The notes under the pieces are model-generated. The model had not been told where the DNA came from and searched no databases. It saw only the letters and a list, made by a program, of their open reading frames with translations. A stretch of 64,000 nt of DNA. Source: Actinomadura chibensis NBRC 106107 (GTDB lineage Bacteria > Actinomycetota > Actinomycetes > Streptosporangiales > Streptosporangiaceae). This document shows, piece by piece, positions 23,797 through 32,834 of this stretch. The translations under genes were made by a program, and so were the position numbers. Each line of letters starts with the position of its first letter. Position 1 is the stretch's first letter. The stretch spans positions 1 to 64,000 of the forward strand of contig NZ_BCQP01000010.1 of assembly GCF_001552135.1 (NCBI RefSeq), written 5' to 3'.

Positions 23797-26006
23797 TCCC
23801 CGACTTCAGCGAGATCGACCTCGGGACGGCGCCCCCCGCCGACGAGGCCGCCAAGCGCTGGCGCGCCGCCGTCGCCGACACCACCGGGGCCGACCCCGAG
23901 GCCCAGGTGTGGGACACCCCGGAGGGCATCGGCGTCAAGCCCCTCTACACCGGCGACGACCTGGCCGGGCTCGACTTCCTCGGCACCTACCCGGGCATCG
24001 CGCCGTTCCTGCGCGGCCCCTACCCGGCGATGTACGCGACCCAGCCGTGGACGATCCGCCAGTACGCCGGATTCTCCACCGCCGAGGAGTCCAACGCGTT
24101 CTACCGGCGCAACCTCGCGGCCGGGCAGAAGGGCCTGTCCGTCGCGTTCGACCTCGCGACCCACCGCGGCTACGACTCCGACCACCCGCGCGTGTCCGGG
24201 GACGTCGGCATGGCGGGCGTCGCGATCGACTCCATCTACGACATGCGGCAGCTCTTCGACGGCATCCCGCTGGACCGGATGAGCGTGTCGATGACCATGA
24301 ACGGCGCGGTGCTGCCCGTCCTCGCGCTCTACATCGCGGCGGCCGAGGAGCAGGGGGTGAAGCCGGAGGCCCTCGCCGGGACCATCCAAAACGACATCCT
24401 CAAGGAGTTCATGGTCCGCAACACCTACATCTACCCGCCGCAGCCGTCCATGCGGATCATCTCCGACATCTTCGCGTTCACCTCGCGGCGGATGCCGAAG
24501 TACAACTCCATCTCGATCTCCGGCTACCACATCCAGGAGGCGGGCGCGACCGCCGACCTGGAGCTGGCCTACACCCTCGCCGACGGCGTCGAGTACATCC
24601 GCGCCGGGCGCGACGCGGGCCTGGACGTCGACGCGTTCGCCCCCCGCCTGTCGTTCTTCTGGGCCATCGGCATGAACTTCTTCATGGAGGTCGCGAAGCT
24701 CCGCGCGGCCCGCCTGCTCTGGGCGAAGCTCGTGAAGGCGTTCGACCCGCAGAACCCGAAGTCGCTGTCGCTGCGGACGCACTCGCAGACGTCCGGCTGG
24801 TCCCTCACCGCGCAGGACGTCTACAACAACGTCGCCCGCACCTGCGTCGAGGCCATGGCCGCCACGCAGGGGCACACCCAGTCGCTGCACACCAACGCGC
24901 TGGACGAGGCCCTCGCCCTCCCGACCGACTTCTCCGCCCGCATCGCCCGCAACACCCAGCTTCTCCTCCAGCAGGAGTCCGGGACGACCCGCACCATCGA
25001 CCCGTGGGGCGGCAGCGCCTACGTCGAGCGGCTCACCTACGACCTCGCCCGCCGCGCCTGGGGCCACATCACCGAGGTCGAGCGCGCGGGCGGGATGGCG
25101 AAGGCGATCGACGAGGGGCTGCCGAAGCTGCGCATCGAGGAGGCGGCGGCCCGCACCCAGGCCCGCATCGACTCCGGACGGCAGCCGGTCATCGGCGTCA
25201 ACAAGTACCGCCCGGACGCCGAGCAGGAGATCGACGTCCTCAAGGTGGACAACGCGTCCGTCCGCGCGCAGCAGATCGACAAGCTGCGCCGCCTGCGGGA
25301 GGAGCGCGACGAGACCGCGACGCAGGCCGCGCTGGACGCCCTCACCCGCGCCGCCGAGGCCGCCGAGAACGGCGACCGGGCCCCCGGCCTGGAGCAGAAC
25401 CTCCTCGCCCTCGCCATCGACGCCGCCCGCGCCATGGCCACCGTCGGGGAGATCTCCGGCGCGCTGGAGAAGGCGTACGGGCGGCACGCCGCGCAGATCC
25501 GTACGATCTCCGGTGTGTACCGGGAGGAAGCCGGCCAGGTGAGCGCCATCGAGAAGGCCCGCGCCGCGACCGCCGCGTTCGCGGAGGCGGAGGGGCGCCG
25601 CCCGCGCATCCTCGTCGCGAAGATGGGCCAGGACGGCCACGACCGGGGCCAGAAGGTGATCGCGACCGGGTTCGCCGACCTCGGCTTCGACGTCGACGTG
25701 GGCCCGCTGTTCCAGACCCCCGCCGAGGTCGCCCGCCAGGCCGTCGAGGCCGACGTCCACGTCGTCGGCGTCAACTCGCTCGCCGCCGGGCACCTCACGC
25801 TGGTGCCCGCGCTGCGCGAGGAGCTGGCCGCGCTGGGCCGGTCGGACATCATGATCGTCGTCGGCGGGGTCATCCCGCCCGGGGACTTCGCCGAGCTGCG
25901 CGCCGCCGGCGCCGCCGCGATCTTCGGGCCCGGCACCGTCCTCGCGGACGCGGCGCTCGGCCTGCTGGCCGAGCTGGCCGCGCGGCTGGGGCACGCGGAG
26001 CGGTGA
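23793..26006 (+). CDS. mutB: Methylmalonyl-CoA mutase large (catalytic) subunit
   Basis: A 737-residue catalytic subunit. The N-terminal barrel carries the expected T-W-x-x-R-Q-Y-A-G-F-like segment (W-T-I-R-Q-Y-A-G-F) and R-x-x-R-N-T-Q. The C-terminal cobalamin domain has D-G-H-D-R-G, with Asp614 and the B12-ligating His616, and the later G-V-N-S-L-A-A-G-H and G-G-V-I-P-P. It overlaps mutA and the following GTPase gene by four bases each, so the three proteins should be made in a fixed ratio. Confidence 0.97.
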   Translation: MIPDFSEIDLGTAPPADEAAKRWRAAVADTTGADPEAQVWDTPEGIGVKPLYTGDDLAGLDFLGTYPGIAPFLRGPYPAMYATQPWTIRQYAGFSTAEESNAFYRRNLAAGQKGLSVAFDLATHRGYDSDHPRVSGDVGMAGVAIDSIYDMRQLFDGIPLDRMSVSMTMNGAVLPVLALYIAAAEEQGVKPEALAGTIQNDILKEFMVRNTYIYPPQPSMRIISDIFAFTSRRMPKYNSISISGYHIQEAGATADLELAYTLADGVEYIRAGRDAGLDVDAFAPRLSFFWAIGMNFFMEVAKLRAARLLWAKLVKAFDPQNPKSLSLRTHSQTSGWSLTAQDVYNNVARTCVEAMAATQGHTQSLHTNALDEALALPTDFSARIARNTQLLLQQESGTTRTIDPWGGSAYVERLTYDLARRAWGHITEVERAGGMAKAIDEGLPKLRIEEAAARTQARIDSGRQPVIGVNKYRPDAEQEIDVLKVDNASVRAQQIDKLRRLREERDETATQAALDALTRAAEAAENGDRAPGLEQNLLALAIDAARAMATVGEISGALEKAYGRHAAQIRTISGVYREEAGQVSAIEKARAATAAFAEAEGRRPRILVAKMGQDGHDRGQKVIATGFADLGFDVDVGPLFQTPAEVARQAVEADVHVVGVNSLAAGHLTLVPALREELAALGRSDIMIVVGGVIPPGDFAELRAAGAAAIFGPGTVLADAALGLLAELAARLGHAER

Positions 26007-26986
26007 GCCCCGGCCTGGACGAGTACGCGGCCGGGGTGCTGGAGGGGTCCCGGGCCTGGATCGCGCGCGCGATCACGCTCGTCGAGTCGACCCGCCCCGA
26101 CCACCGGGAGCTGGCGCAGAAGCTGCTCGTCGAGCTGACCCCGCACGCCGGGGACGCGCGCCGCGTCGGCGTCACCGGCGTCCCGGGCGTCGGCAAGTCG
26201 ACGTTCATCGACGCGCTCGGCACCCGCCTCACCGGGAACGGGCACCGGGTCGCGGTGCTCGCCGTCGACCCGTCCTCGACCCGGACGGGCGGCAGCATCC
26301 TCGGCGACAAGACCCGCATGCAGCGGCTCGCCGCCGACCCGGACGCGTTCATCCGCCCCTCGCCCACGGCCGGGACGCTCGGCGGCGTCGCCAAGGCCAC
26401 CCGCGAGGCGATGGTCGTGATGGAGGCGGCCGGGTACGACGTCGTCCTCGTCGAGACGGTCGGCGTCGGCCAGTCCGAGACGGCGGTCGCCGAGATGGTC
26501 GACACGTTCCTGTTCCTCACCCTCGCCCGCACCGGCGACCAGCTCCAGGGCATCAAGAAGGGCGTCCTGGAGTTGGCCGACGTCATCGCCGTGAACAAGG
26601 CGGACGGCGAGCACAAGCTGGAGGCCAAGCGGGCGGCGCGGGAGCTGTCCGGGGCGCTGCGGCTGCTGCGCGGCGACGCGCGCGGCCGGGAGGTGCCCGT
26701 CCTCACGTGCAGCGCCCTGGAGGGCACCGGGCTGGACGAGGTGTGGCGCCGGATCGCCGCGCACCACGACCGGCTCCGCGACTCGGGCGAGCTGGACGCC
26801 CGGCGCCGCCGCCAGCAGGTCGGCTGGACGTGGGCGATGGTCCGCGAGCGGCTCCTCGCCGACCTGCGCGCCGACCCCGGCGTCCGGGAGCTCGCCCCCG
26901 GGCTGGAGTCGGCGGTCGCGGACGGGACGCTCACCCCGGCGCTCGCCGCCGAGCGCATCCTGGCGGCGTTCGCGCGGGGCCGCTGA
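26003..26986 (+). CDS. meaB: MeaB/ArgK-type GTPase chaperone of methylmalonyl-CoA mutase
   Basis: A 327-residue G3E-family GTPase. Walker A is G-V-P-G-V-G-K-S-T (residues 59-67), followed by [13 protein letters not shown] and the base-specificity N-K-A-D. MeaB protects and reloads the mutase cofactor. The GTG start overlaps the mutB stop (GTGA). Its place directly after mutB supports this role; the ArgK name of older annotations for an arginine kinase is not supported. Confidence 0.95.
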   Translation: MSPGLDEYAAGVLEGSRAWIARAITLVESTRPDHRELAQKLLVELTPHAGDARRVGVTGVPGVGKSTFIDALGTRLTGNGHRVAVLAVDPSSTRTGGSILGDKTRMQRLAADPDAFIRPSPTAGTLGGVAKATREAMVVMEAAGYDVVLVETVGVGQSETAVAEMVDTFLFLTLARTGDQLQGIKKGVLELADVIAVNKADGEHKLEAKRAARELSGALRLLRGDARGREVPVLTCSALEGTGLDEVWRRIAAHHDRLRDSGELDARRRRQQVGWTWAMVRERLLADLRADPGVRELAPGLESAVADGTLTPALAAERILAAFARGR

Positions 26987-27109
26987 GCCGCTTCCGGCGA
27001 CGTCCCGGGCGGTCGAAACGGCGACCGAAACCGGACCCGGGGCCGGGCCGCTACGGGGGGTTGTCCGGGGTCCCGGCGGCGCCGCGCCGGGATCAGGTAC
27101 AACAGTCGG

Positions 27110-28093
27110 ATGGACGTCATCGCGCTCGATGATCCAACGGACGCGCAGATCCGGGAGTGGCACGGCGTGCTCGCGGCCGTCCACGCCGCCGACCCGGGCG
27201 CGCAGCCCGCGCCCGACCCAGACCTCACGGCCCGGCTGCTGCTCGGCGCCGAGCCCGGGTCGCGGCAGCGGCTGTGGGCGGTGGCCGACGGGACCGCGCT
27301 GGCCGGGGTGGCCCTGCTGCGGCTGCCCGGGGAGCCCGGCGCGGACCGGCCCGGCGAGATCGACGTCCAGGTCCGGCCCGAGCTCCGCCGCCGGGGGCTC
27401 GGCGGGCGGCTGCTCGCCGCCGCCGCCGAGGGGCTGCGCGCCGACGGCCGCACCAGCGTGATCACGCAGGTGCTCGCGGGCACCCCGGCCGTCCCGTTCC
27501 TGGAGTCGCACGGCTTCGAGTGCGTCCTCACGCTGCGCGGCATGCTGCTGCGGCTGGACGAGATGCCCCCCGGGCGCGTCGCGCGGCTCCTCGCCGCCGG
27601 GCCCGCCGGGTACCGGCTCGTCCGCTGGCAGGGCGTCGTCCCGGACGAGCACGCCGCCGCCCTCGCCCGCGCCAAGCACGCCATGGCCGACTTCGCCGAC
27701 TACGAGGGCACGGTGTGGGACGCGCACCGCGTCCGCGAGACGGCGGAGATCGTCGCCAAGCGCGGCGACGACCTGTACACGGTCGCGGCGCTCGACGGCC
27801 CGGTGATCGCCGGGTTCACCGAGGTCGTCGTCCCGCACGACGCGACGGGACGGGCCGCGCAGTACGACACCGCCGTCGTCCCCGAGCACCGGGGCCGCCG
27901 CATCGGCATCTGGGTGAAGGCCGCGATGCTGAGCTGGCTGGCCGAGGCGCGCCCCGAGGTCCGCGAGATCGAGACCGACAACGTCGGCGACAACACCCAC
28001 ATGCTCGCCGTCAACGCCGAACTCGGCTTCCGGGTGGAGCGCGAGTCCGTCGAATACCAGGCGGCCGTCACCGACCTGCTCGCCCTCCGCTGA
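27110..28093 (+). CDS. Double-GNAT N-acetyltransferase, mycothiol-synthase-like
   Basis: A 327-residue protein with two GNAT repeats. The first carries V-R-P-E-L-R-R-R-G-L-G-G-R-L-L-A, the second V-V-P-E-H-R-G-R-R-I-G-I-W-V-K-A and N-A-E-L-G-F. Two-domain GNATs include mycothiol synthase (MshD), but the characteristic MshD sequence was not recognised, so the substrate is left open. The ATG has no ribosome binding site; TACAAC at 27098-27103 lies 12 bases upstream, as in other probably leaderless genes of this window. Confidence 0.85.
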   Translation: MDVIALDDPTDAQIREWHGVLAAVHAADPGAQPAPDPDLTARLLLGAEPGSRQRLWAVADGTALAGVALLRLPGEPGADRPGEIDVQVRPELRRRGLGGRLLAAAAEGLRADGRTSVITQVLAGTPAVPFLESHGFECVLTLRGMLLRLDEMPPGRVARLLAAGPAGYRLVRWQGVVPDEHAAALARAKHAMADFADYEGTVWDAHRVRETAEIVAKRGDDLYTVAALDGPVIAGFTEVVVPHDATGRAAQYDTAVVPEHRGRRIGIWVKAAMLSWLAEARPEVREIETDNVGDNTHMLAVNAELGFRVERESVEYQAAVTDLLALR

Positions 28094-28184
28094 CCCACCG
28101 CCGACCCTGCGCGGCCGCCCCGCCGATTAGGTCCGCGCGAAAATGCGGTTGCCCGCCGTACCACCGCGTCGGCACTCTTATGGA

Positions 28185-28209
28185 GGCTTCCGGGAAATGC
28201 CCGGAAGCC
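28185..28209. terminator. Perfect 10-bp hairpin upstream of tRNA-Asn
   Basis: GGCTTCCGGG and CCCGGAAGCC flank an AAATG loop. It lies about 90 bases after the GNAT stop and 18 bases before the tRNA. It may end the GNAT transcript. GATAAT at 28211-28216 directly after it is a plausible -10 element for the tRNA, which would place the hairpin across the -35 region. Confidence 0.5.
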
Positions 28210-28227
28210 GGATAATTGCCGAAGCAT

Positions 28228-28298
28228 TTCCCCGTAGTTCAACGGTTGAGCGCCGCGTCGTTAATGCGGATATCCAGGTTCGAATCCTGGCGGGGGAG
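28228..28298 (+). tRNA. tRNA-Asn (GTT)
   Basis: Folds into a full cloverleaf: seven-base acceptor stem (TTCCCCG with CGGGGGA, one G-U pair), D stem GTTC/GAGC with a short AACGGTT loop, anticodon stem CCGCG/TGCGG with loop TCGTTAA and anticodon GTT at 28260-28262, four-base variable loop, and T arm CCAGG-TTCGAAT-CCTGG. The discriminator is G. CCA is not fully encoded (CC then G), as is common in actinomycetes. No integrase or attachment-site repeat is seen next to it. Confidence 0.95.
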
Positions 28299-28319
28299 CC
28301 GCGGGACGGAGGTGAAGCG

Positions 28320-28757
28320 GTGAACGTGCTCGTCCTGAACGCGTCGTACGAGCCCCTGCAGCGGGTCGACCTGCGGCACGCCATCCGCATGCTGGTCCGC
28401 GAGGTCGCGGTCGTGGAGGAGGCGGAGGAGGGCCGCACCTTCGGCCGTTTCCCGGTGCCGCGGGTCCTGCGGCTCGTCCGGTACGTCGCGATGCGCTGGC
28501 GGCACGGGCGCCGCCCGCCCTGGAGCAAGCGCGGCGTGTACCTGCGCGACCGGGGCCTGTGCCGCTACTGCGGACGGCGCGGCAACACGATCGACCACGT
28601 CCACCCGCAGTCCCGCGGCGGCCTCGACACCTGGGAGAACACCGTCCTGGCGTGCGGGAAGTGCAACAACCGCAAGGGTGACCGGACGATCGCCGAGGCC
28701 GGTCTGAGGCTGCTGTCGGAGCCGCGCGTCCCGCGCTGGGAGGAGCTCGTCGGCTGA
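28320..28757 (+). CDS. HNH endonuclease family protein
   Basis: A 145-residue protein. The C-terminal half is an HNH module: paired C-R-Y-C and C-G-K-C zinc ligands, the T-I-D-H-V-H-P-Q-S-R-G-G core and the E-N-T-V-L-A-C segment. The N-terminal half begins V-L-V-L-N-A-S-Y-E-P-L, typical of a widely conserved actinobacterial and cyanobacterial group of unknown biological role. The GTG start follows GGAGGTGA at 28308-28315. The gene begins only 21 bases after the tRNA-Asn, so the two may share a transcript. Confidence 0.92.
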   Translation: MNVLVLNASYEPLQRVDLRHAIRMLVREVAVVEEAEEGRTFGRFPVPRVLRLVRYVAMRWRHGRRPPWSKRGVYLRDRGLCRYCGRRGNTIDHVHPQSRGGLDTWENTVLACGKCNNRKGDRTIAEAGLRLLSEPRVPRWEELVG

Positions 28758-28941
28758 TCGGGGGGCGCCGGGGCGCCGGCGCGCAAGGGGGCCCGGGGGC
28801 CGTGCCGCGTCACGCGGCGCGGCCTCCTCGGCGTCCGGTGACCTTGCGGTGACTCTATGTGTTTTTGGAAGCATCTGAGGTGAAATGGGCGATTGTGGTA
28901 GCGTGCCGCCAATCTTGAGCTTTGTTATCTAGGAGAGATCT

Positions 28942-29955
28942 GTGGCGGCGCTCGATCCCCTCGGCAGGCCGGACCGCCCCGGCGGGCGCAGGACGGCGCG
29001 GCGGCTCGCGGCGCTCGTCCTCGTGGCGGGCTGCTCGGCGGCCCTGCCGCCCGCGGCCGGCAGCGCCGCGAGCCTCCCGGAGAAGCCGAAGGACCTCAAG
29101 AAGGAGTACGCCGAACTCCAGAAGCGCGCCGACAAGCTCTCCAAGGAATACCGGGGCGAGCTCATCTCACTGGACGAGGCGAAGAAGGCGGCCGAGCGCG
29201 CGGGCCTCGACGCCGCCCGCGCCGGGCGCGACTACGACGCCGCCCGCGCCGACGTGGCCCGGCTCGCGGCCGGCACGTACATGAACGGGCGGCTGGACGT
29301 CGTCCCGATGATCTCCGCCGCCCAGCCGGGCGCGGCCGTCCACGACGCCGCCGTCATCGAGCACATCAGCCTCAACAACGGGCGCCGCGTGCAGAACCTG
29401 CGGGCCATGCAGACGAAGGCGTCCCAGTCCCAGGAGACGGCCCGCAAGAAGATCGACGCGGTGAAGAAGGAGATCGACGACCTGGAGGGGCAGCGCGCCC
29501 GGGTCAAGAAGCTCCTCGCCAAGTACAAGCCCGAGGCGACACAGGGCCCCGCCGGAGGCGGACGCCCGGACGGCGTCAGCGGCACGAAGTCCCCCATCGT
29601 CGGGAACTCGATGACCGCGCGGATGCGGACCGTCCTGCTGGAGATCGACGGAAAGTTCGGGCCGTTCCCGACCATCGGGTGCTCGCGTCCCGGCGACCCG
29701 CAGGACCACGGCTCCGGCACCGCCTGCGACTTCATGGAGAGCACCGGCGGCAAGATGCCGAGCGCCTCCGCCCAGGCCCACGGCGACCGCGTCGCCCAGT
29801 TCGTGATCGACAACGCGTCCCGGCTCGGCATCAAGTACGTCATCTGGAAGCAGCGCATCTACGACATGCGCGGCAGCGGCGGCTGGCGCGCCATGGAGGA
29901 CCGGGGCAGCATCACCCAGAACCACTTCGACCACGTCCACGTCTCCGTCCTCTGA
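28942..29955 (+). CDS. Secreted coiled-coil protein with C-terminal metallopeptidase-like domain
   Basis: A 337-residue exported protein. An N-terminal arginine-rich signal segment (about 1-45) precedes two charged coiled-coil stretches (about 48-100 and 150-200), as in many peptidoglycan-hydrolase helpers. The C-terminal domain (about 220-337) has H-G-S-G-T-A-C-D and N-H-F-D-H-V-H-V, an H...D...HxH arrangement recalling LAS/M15-type zinc peptidases; in databases it may correspond to the ARB_07466-like domain. A cell-wall role is plausible, not shown. AGGAGAGA precedes the GTG start. Confidence 0.8.
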   Translation: MAALDPLGRPDRPGGRRTARRLAALVLVAGCSAALPPAAGSAASLPEKPKDLKKEYAELQKRADKLSKEYRGELISLDEAKKAAERAGLDAARAGRDYDAARADVARLAAGTYMNGRLDVVPMISAAQPGAAVHDAAVIEHISLNNGRRVQNLRAMQTKASQSQETARKKIDAVKKEIDDLEGQRARVKKLLAKYKPEATQGPAGGGRPDGVSGTKSPIVGNSMTARMRTVLLEIDGKFGPFPTIGCSRPGDPQDHGSGTACDFMESTGGKMPSASAQAHGDRVAQFVIDNASRLGIKYVIWKQRIYDMRGSGGWRAMEDRGSITQNHFDHVHVSVL

Positions 29956-29988
29956 GACGTCTCCGATCTCCGAGACCCGGCCGGGGCG

Positions 29989-31044
29989 TCACGGCCCGTC
30001 CAGGGCGACGACGGCGCGGGCCTCGGCGGAGCGGGTCGCGGCCTCGACGACCTCCAGGCCGGTGATCGCGTCGGCGAGCGTCACCGGCGGGGGCGCGGCC
30101 TCGGTGAGGGTGCGGGCCACGGCCGCGTAGAACTCCTGGTAGGCGCCCGCGACGGTGGGTTCCGGGCGCTCGTCGCCGGGCGTCCCGACGACGCCGGACG
30201 CGTCCGGCGGCGCGATCCCGTAGCCGGGTTCACGCGGGGTGAGGCCCGCGCGGAGCTGCTCCTCCTGCACGTCCATGCCGGACACCGTGTACGCCGCCCG
30301 GCTCCCGAGCACCCGGAACCTCGGGCCCAGTTGCGGGGCGGTCGAACTCATCCAGAGGTGCGAGCGGACGCCGCCCGGATGCGCGAGCGCGACGAACACG
30401 TCGTCCGGGGTCGCCGCGCCCGCGCGCCGCGCGTCGATCTCCGCGTAGACCTCCGCCGGGCGCCCGAACAGCGCGACCGCCTGGTCGATCAGGTGGGAGC
30501 CGAGGTCGAACAGGACGCCGCCCGCCTCGCGCGGGTCGGTGCTCTCCTTCCAGCCCGGCCGCACGTCCGGCCGCCACCGCTCGAACCGCGACTCGAACCG
30601 CCGCACGTCCCCGAGCGCGCCCGCCTCGATCAGCCGCCGCGCCGTCTGGAAGTCGCCGTCGTAGCGCCGGTTGTGGAACGGGAACACCGGCAGCCCCCGG
30701 ACTGCGCTCAGCGCGGCGAGCGACCGGGCGTCGGTGACCGAGGCCGCGACCGGCTTGTCCACGACGACCGGGACGCCGGACGTCAGCGCCGCCCGCGCCA
30801 GCGGCACGTGCTGCCGGTTCGGCGTGCTGACGACCACCAGGTCGTAGCCCCCCGGCGCGCTCCACAGCCGGTCCGGGCTCTCCACGACCTCCGCGTCCGG
30901 GTACCGCTCCCGCACCGCCCGCTGCCGCTCCGGCGCGCCGGTGACGACCGCCGCGAGCCGCATCCCGGCGACGGACGAGATCAGCGGCGCGTGGAACACC
31001 GAGCCGCCGGTGCCGTAGCCGATCAGCGCAACACGCAGGTCCAT
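29989..31044 (-). CDS. Gfo/Idh/MocA family oxidoreductase
   Basis: A 351-residue NAD(P)-dependent oxidoreductase. The Rossmann start V-A-L-I-G-Y-G-T-G-G-S and the family D-K-P motif (V-V-V-D-K-P-V-A) are visible, with the catalytic-region D-L-G-S-H-L-I-D later. Family members oxidise sugars, inositols or related alcohols; no sugar operon is adjacent, so the substrate is unknown. The ATG at 31044 starts directly before the Rossmann strand. Confidence 0.9.
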   Translation of the reverse strand: MDLRVALIGYGTGGSVFHAPLISSVAGMRLAAVVTGAPERQRAVRERYPDAEVVESPDRLWSAPGGYDLVVVSTPNRQHVPLARAALTSGVPVVVDKPVAASVTDARSLAALSAVRGLPVFPFHNRRYDGDFQTARRLIEAGALGDVRRFESRFERWRPDVRPGWKESTDPREAGGVLFDLGSHLIDQAVALFGRPAEVYAEIDARRAGAATPDDVFVALAHPGGVRSHLWMSSTAPQLGPRFRVLGSRAAYTVSGMDVQEEQLRAGLTPREPGYGIAPPDASGVVGTPGDERPEPTVAGAYQEFYAAVARTLTEAAPPPVTLADAITGLEVVEAATRSAEARAVVALDGP

Positions 31045-31174
31045 GATCCGATCATGTCCGATGGCGGGACGGCGGCCGGGCGGCGGGGTCCCGTCCGCGG
31101 CCGGACGGGCCGGAGGGACCGCCGCCGGGGCCGCATATTCTTCGAAGAGAAGATCGCGGAACGAGGGGGAGCCG

Positions 31175-32824
31175 GTGCCGAAGCCAGTGCTGCTGACCGT
31201 CGACGACGACCCGGGCGTGTCCCGGGCCGTGGCGCGGGACCTGCGCCGCCGGTACGCCGAGTCGTACCGCGTGGTGCGCGCCGAGTCCGGCCCCCAGGCC
31301 CTGGACGCGCTGCGCGAGCTGCGGCTGCGCGGCGAGGACACCGCCGTCATGGTCGCCGACCACCGGATGCCCGAGATGACCGGCGTGGAGTTCCTCGAAC
31401 GGGCGATGGACCTGTTCCCGTACGCGCGGCGCGTCCTGCTCACCGCCTACGCCGACACCGACGCCGCGATCCGCGCGATCAACGACGTCGACCTCGACCA
31501 CTACCTGCTGAAGCCGTGGGACCCGCCGGAGGAGAAGTTCTACCCGGTGATCGACGAGCAGCTCGACGCGTGGGCGCGCACCGACCGGCACCGGCAGGGG
31601 GAGGCGCTGCGGGTCGTCGGGCACCGCTGGTCGGCGCGCTGCTACGAGGTCCGCGACTTCCTCGCCCGCCACCAGGTCCCCTACACCTGGCTGATGGACG
31701 ACGACCCCGAGGGCGCCGAGCTGATCGAGGCGGCCGGGCGGCCTGAGCTGCCGCTGATCGTCCGGTCCGACGGGACGGCGCTGTCCGCGCCGTCCGACGC
31801 GGCGCTGGCGTCCGCGATCGGGCTGCCGAGCACGCCGTCCACCGGGTTCTACGACCTGATCGTCGTGGGCGGCGGGCCGTCCGGGCTGGGCGCGGCCGTG
31901 TACGGGGCGTCCGAGGGGCTGCGGACGGTCGTCGTGGAGCGCCGCGCCCTCGGCGGCCAGGCGGGGCAGAGCTCCCGCATCGAGAACTACCTCGGCTTCC
32001 CGGACGGCGTGTCCGGCGCGCAGCTCGCCGACCGGGCCCGCCGCCAGGCCGACCGGTTCGGCGCCGAGCTGCTCCAGGCCGGGGAGGTCACGGCGCTGGA
32101 GGCGCGCGGCACCGCCCGCGTCGCCCGGCTGTCGGACGGCACGGAGATCGCCGCGCACGCCGTCATCCTCGCCACCGGCGTGTCCTACCGGCGCCTCAAC
32201 GCCGAGGGCGTGGACGACTTCGTCGGCCGCGGCGTCTTCTACGGCGCGGCGCTGACCGAGGCCCCGTCCTGCGCGGACGAGGAGGTCGCGGTCGTCGGCG
32301 GCGCGAACTCGGCGGGGCAGGCGGCCGTCCACCTCGCCAGGTACGCGAAGACGGTGCACCTGATCGTCCGGGCGGACGGCCTGGAGCGGTCGATGTCGCA
32401 CTACCTGATCGAGCAGATCGCCGCGACGCCCAACATCGAGGTCCACACCGGCAAGACCGTGTGCGCGGCCGAGGGCGCCGACCGGCTGGAGCGGCTCACG
32501 TTCGCGTGGGCGGGCGGCAAGAAGACGATCGACGCGCACTGGCTGTTCGTGTTCATCGGCGCGGAGCCCGGCACCGGCTGGCTGGACGGCCTCGTCGAGC
32601 GGGACGCGCTCGGCTACGTGGTGACGGGCCCGGACCTCGTCGCCGGGGGCCGCCGCCCGGCGGGCTGGCCGCTCGCCCGCCAGCCGTACCACCTGGAGAC
32701 GAGCGTCCCCGGCGTGTTCGCGGCGGGCGACGTCCGGTCGCAGTCGATGAAGCGCGTCGCGTCCGCCGTGGGCGACGGCGCGATGGCGGTGGCCCTGGTG
32801 CACCGCTATCTGGAGCAGGCATGA
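31175..32824 (+). CDS. Response regulator fused to glutaredoxin-like and thioredoxin-reductase-like domains
   Basis: A 549-residue fusion. REC domain (1-125): acidic cluster Asp10-Asp12, phospho-acceptor Asp62, Thr90 and Lys113. A glutaredoxin-like segment (about 145-215) keeps one cysteine in S-A-R-C (Cys156). A flavoprotein domain (about 222-549) has G-G-G-P-S-G and A-G-D-V-R motifs for FAD and G-G-A-N-S-A for NADPH. Where thioredoxin reductase has its CxxC pair this protein reads Y-G-A-A-L, so classic thioredoxin reduction is unlikely. GAGGGGGAG precedes the GTG start. The next gene, 10 bases on, encodes the probable sensor kinase. Confidence 0.9.
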   Translation: MPKPVLLTVDDDPGVSRAVARDLRRRYAESYRVVRAESGPQALDALRELRLRGEDTAVMVADHRMPEMTGVEFLERAMDLFPYARRVLLTAYADTDAAIRAINDVDLDHYLLKPWDPPEEKFYPVIDEQLDAWARTDRHRQGEALRVVGHRWSARCYEVRDFLARHQVPYTWLMDDDPEGAELIEAAGRPELPLIVRSDGTALSAPSDAALASAIGLPSTPSTGFYDLIVVGGGPSGLGAAVYGASEGLRTVVVERRALGGQAGQSSRIENYLGFPDGVSGAQLADRARRQADRFGAELLQAGEVTALEARGTARVARLSDGTEIAAHAVILATGVSYRRLNAEGVDDFVGRGVFYGAALTEAPSCADEEVAVVGGANSAGQAAVHLARYAKTVHLIVRADGLERSMSHYLIEQIAATPNIEVHTGKTVCAAEGADRLERLTFAWAGGKKTIDAHWLFVFIGAEPGTGWLDGLVERDALGYVVTGPDLVAGGRRPAGWPLARQPYHLETSVPGVFAAGDVRSQSMKRVASAVGDGAMAVALVHRYLEQA

Positions 32825-32834
32825 GGGGGCGGGT

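Noticed and set aside
28228..28298. tRNA-Asn as attachment site of an integrated element
   Set aside because: No integrase, no partial tRNA repeat within the window and no change of gene content typical of an island.
28758..28941. ydaO-type (c-di-AMP) riboswitch before the secreted coiled-coil protein
   Set aside because: The gap is only 184 bases and none of the conserved ydaO segments could be found.
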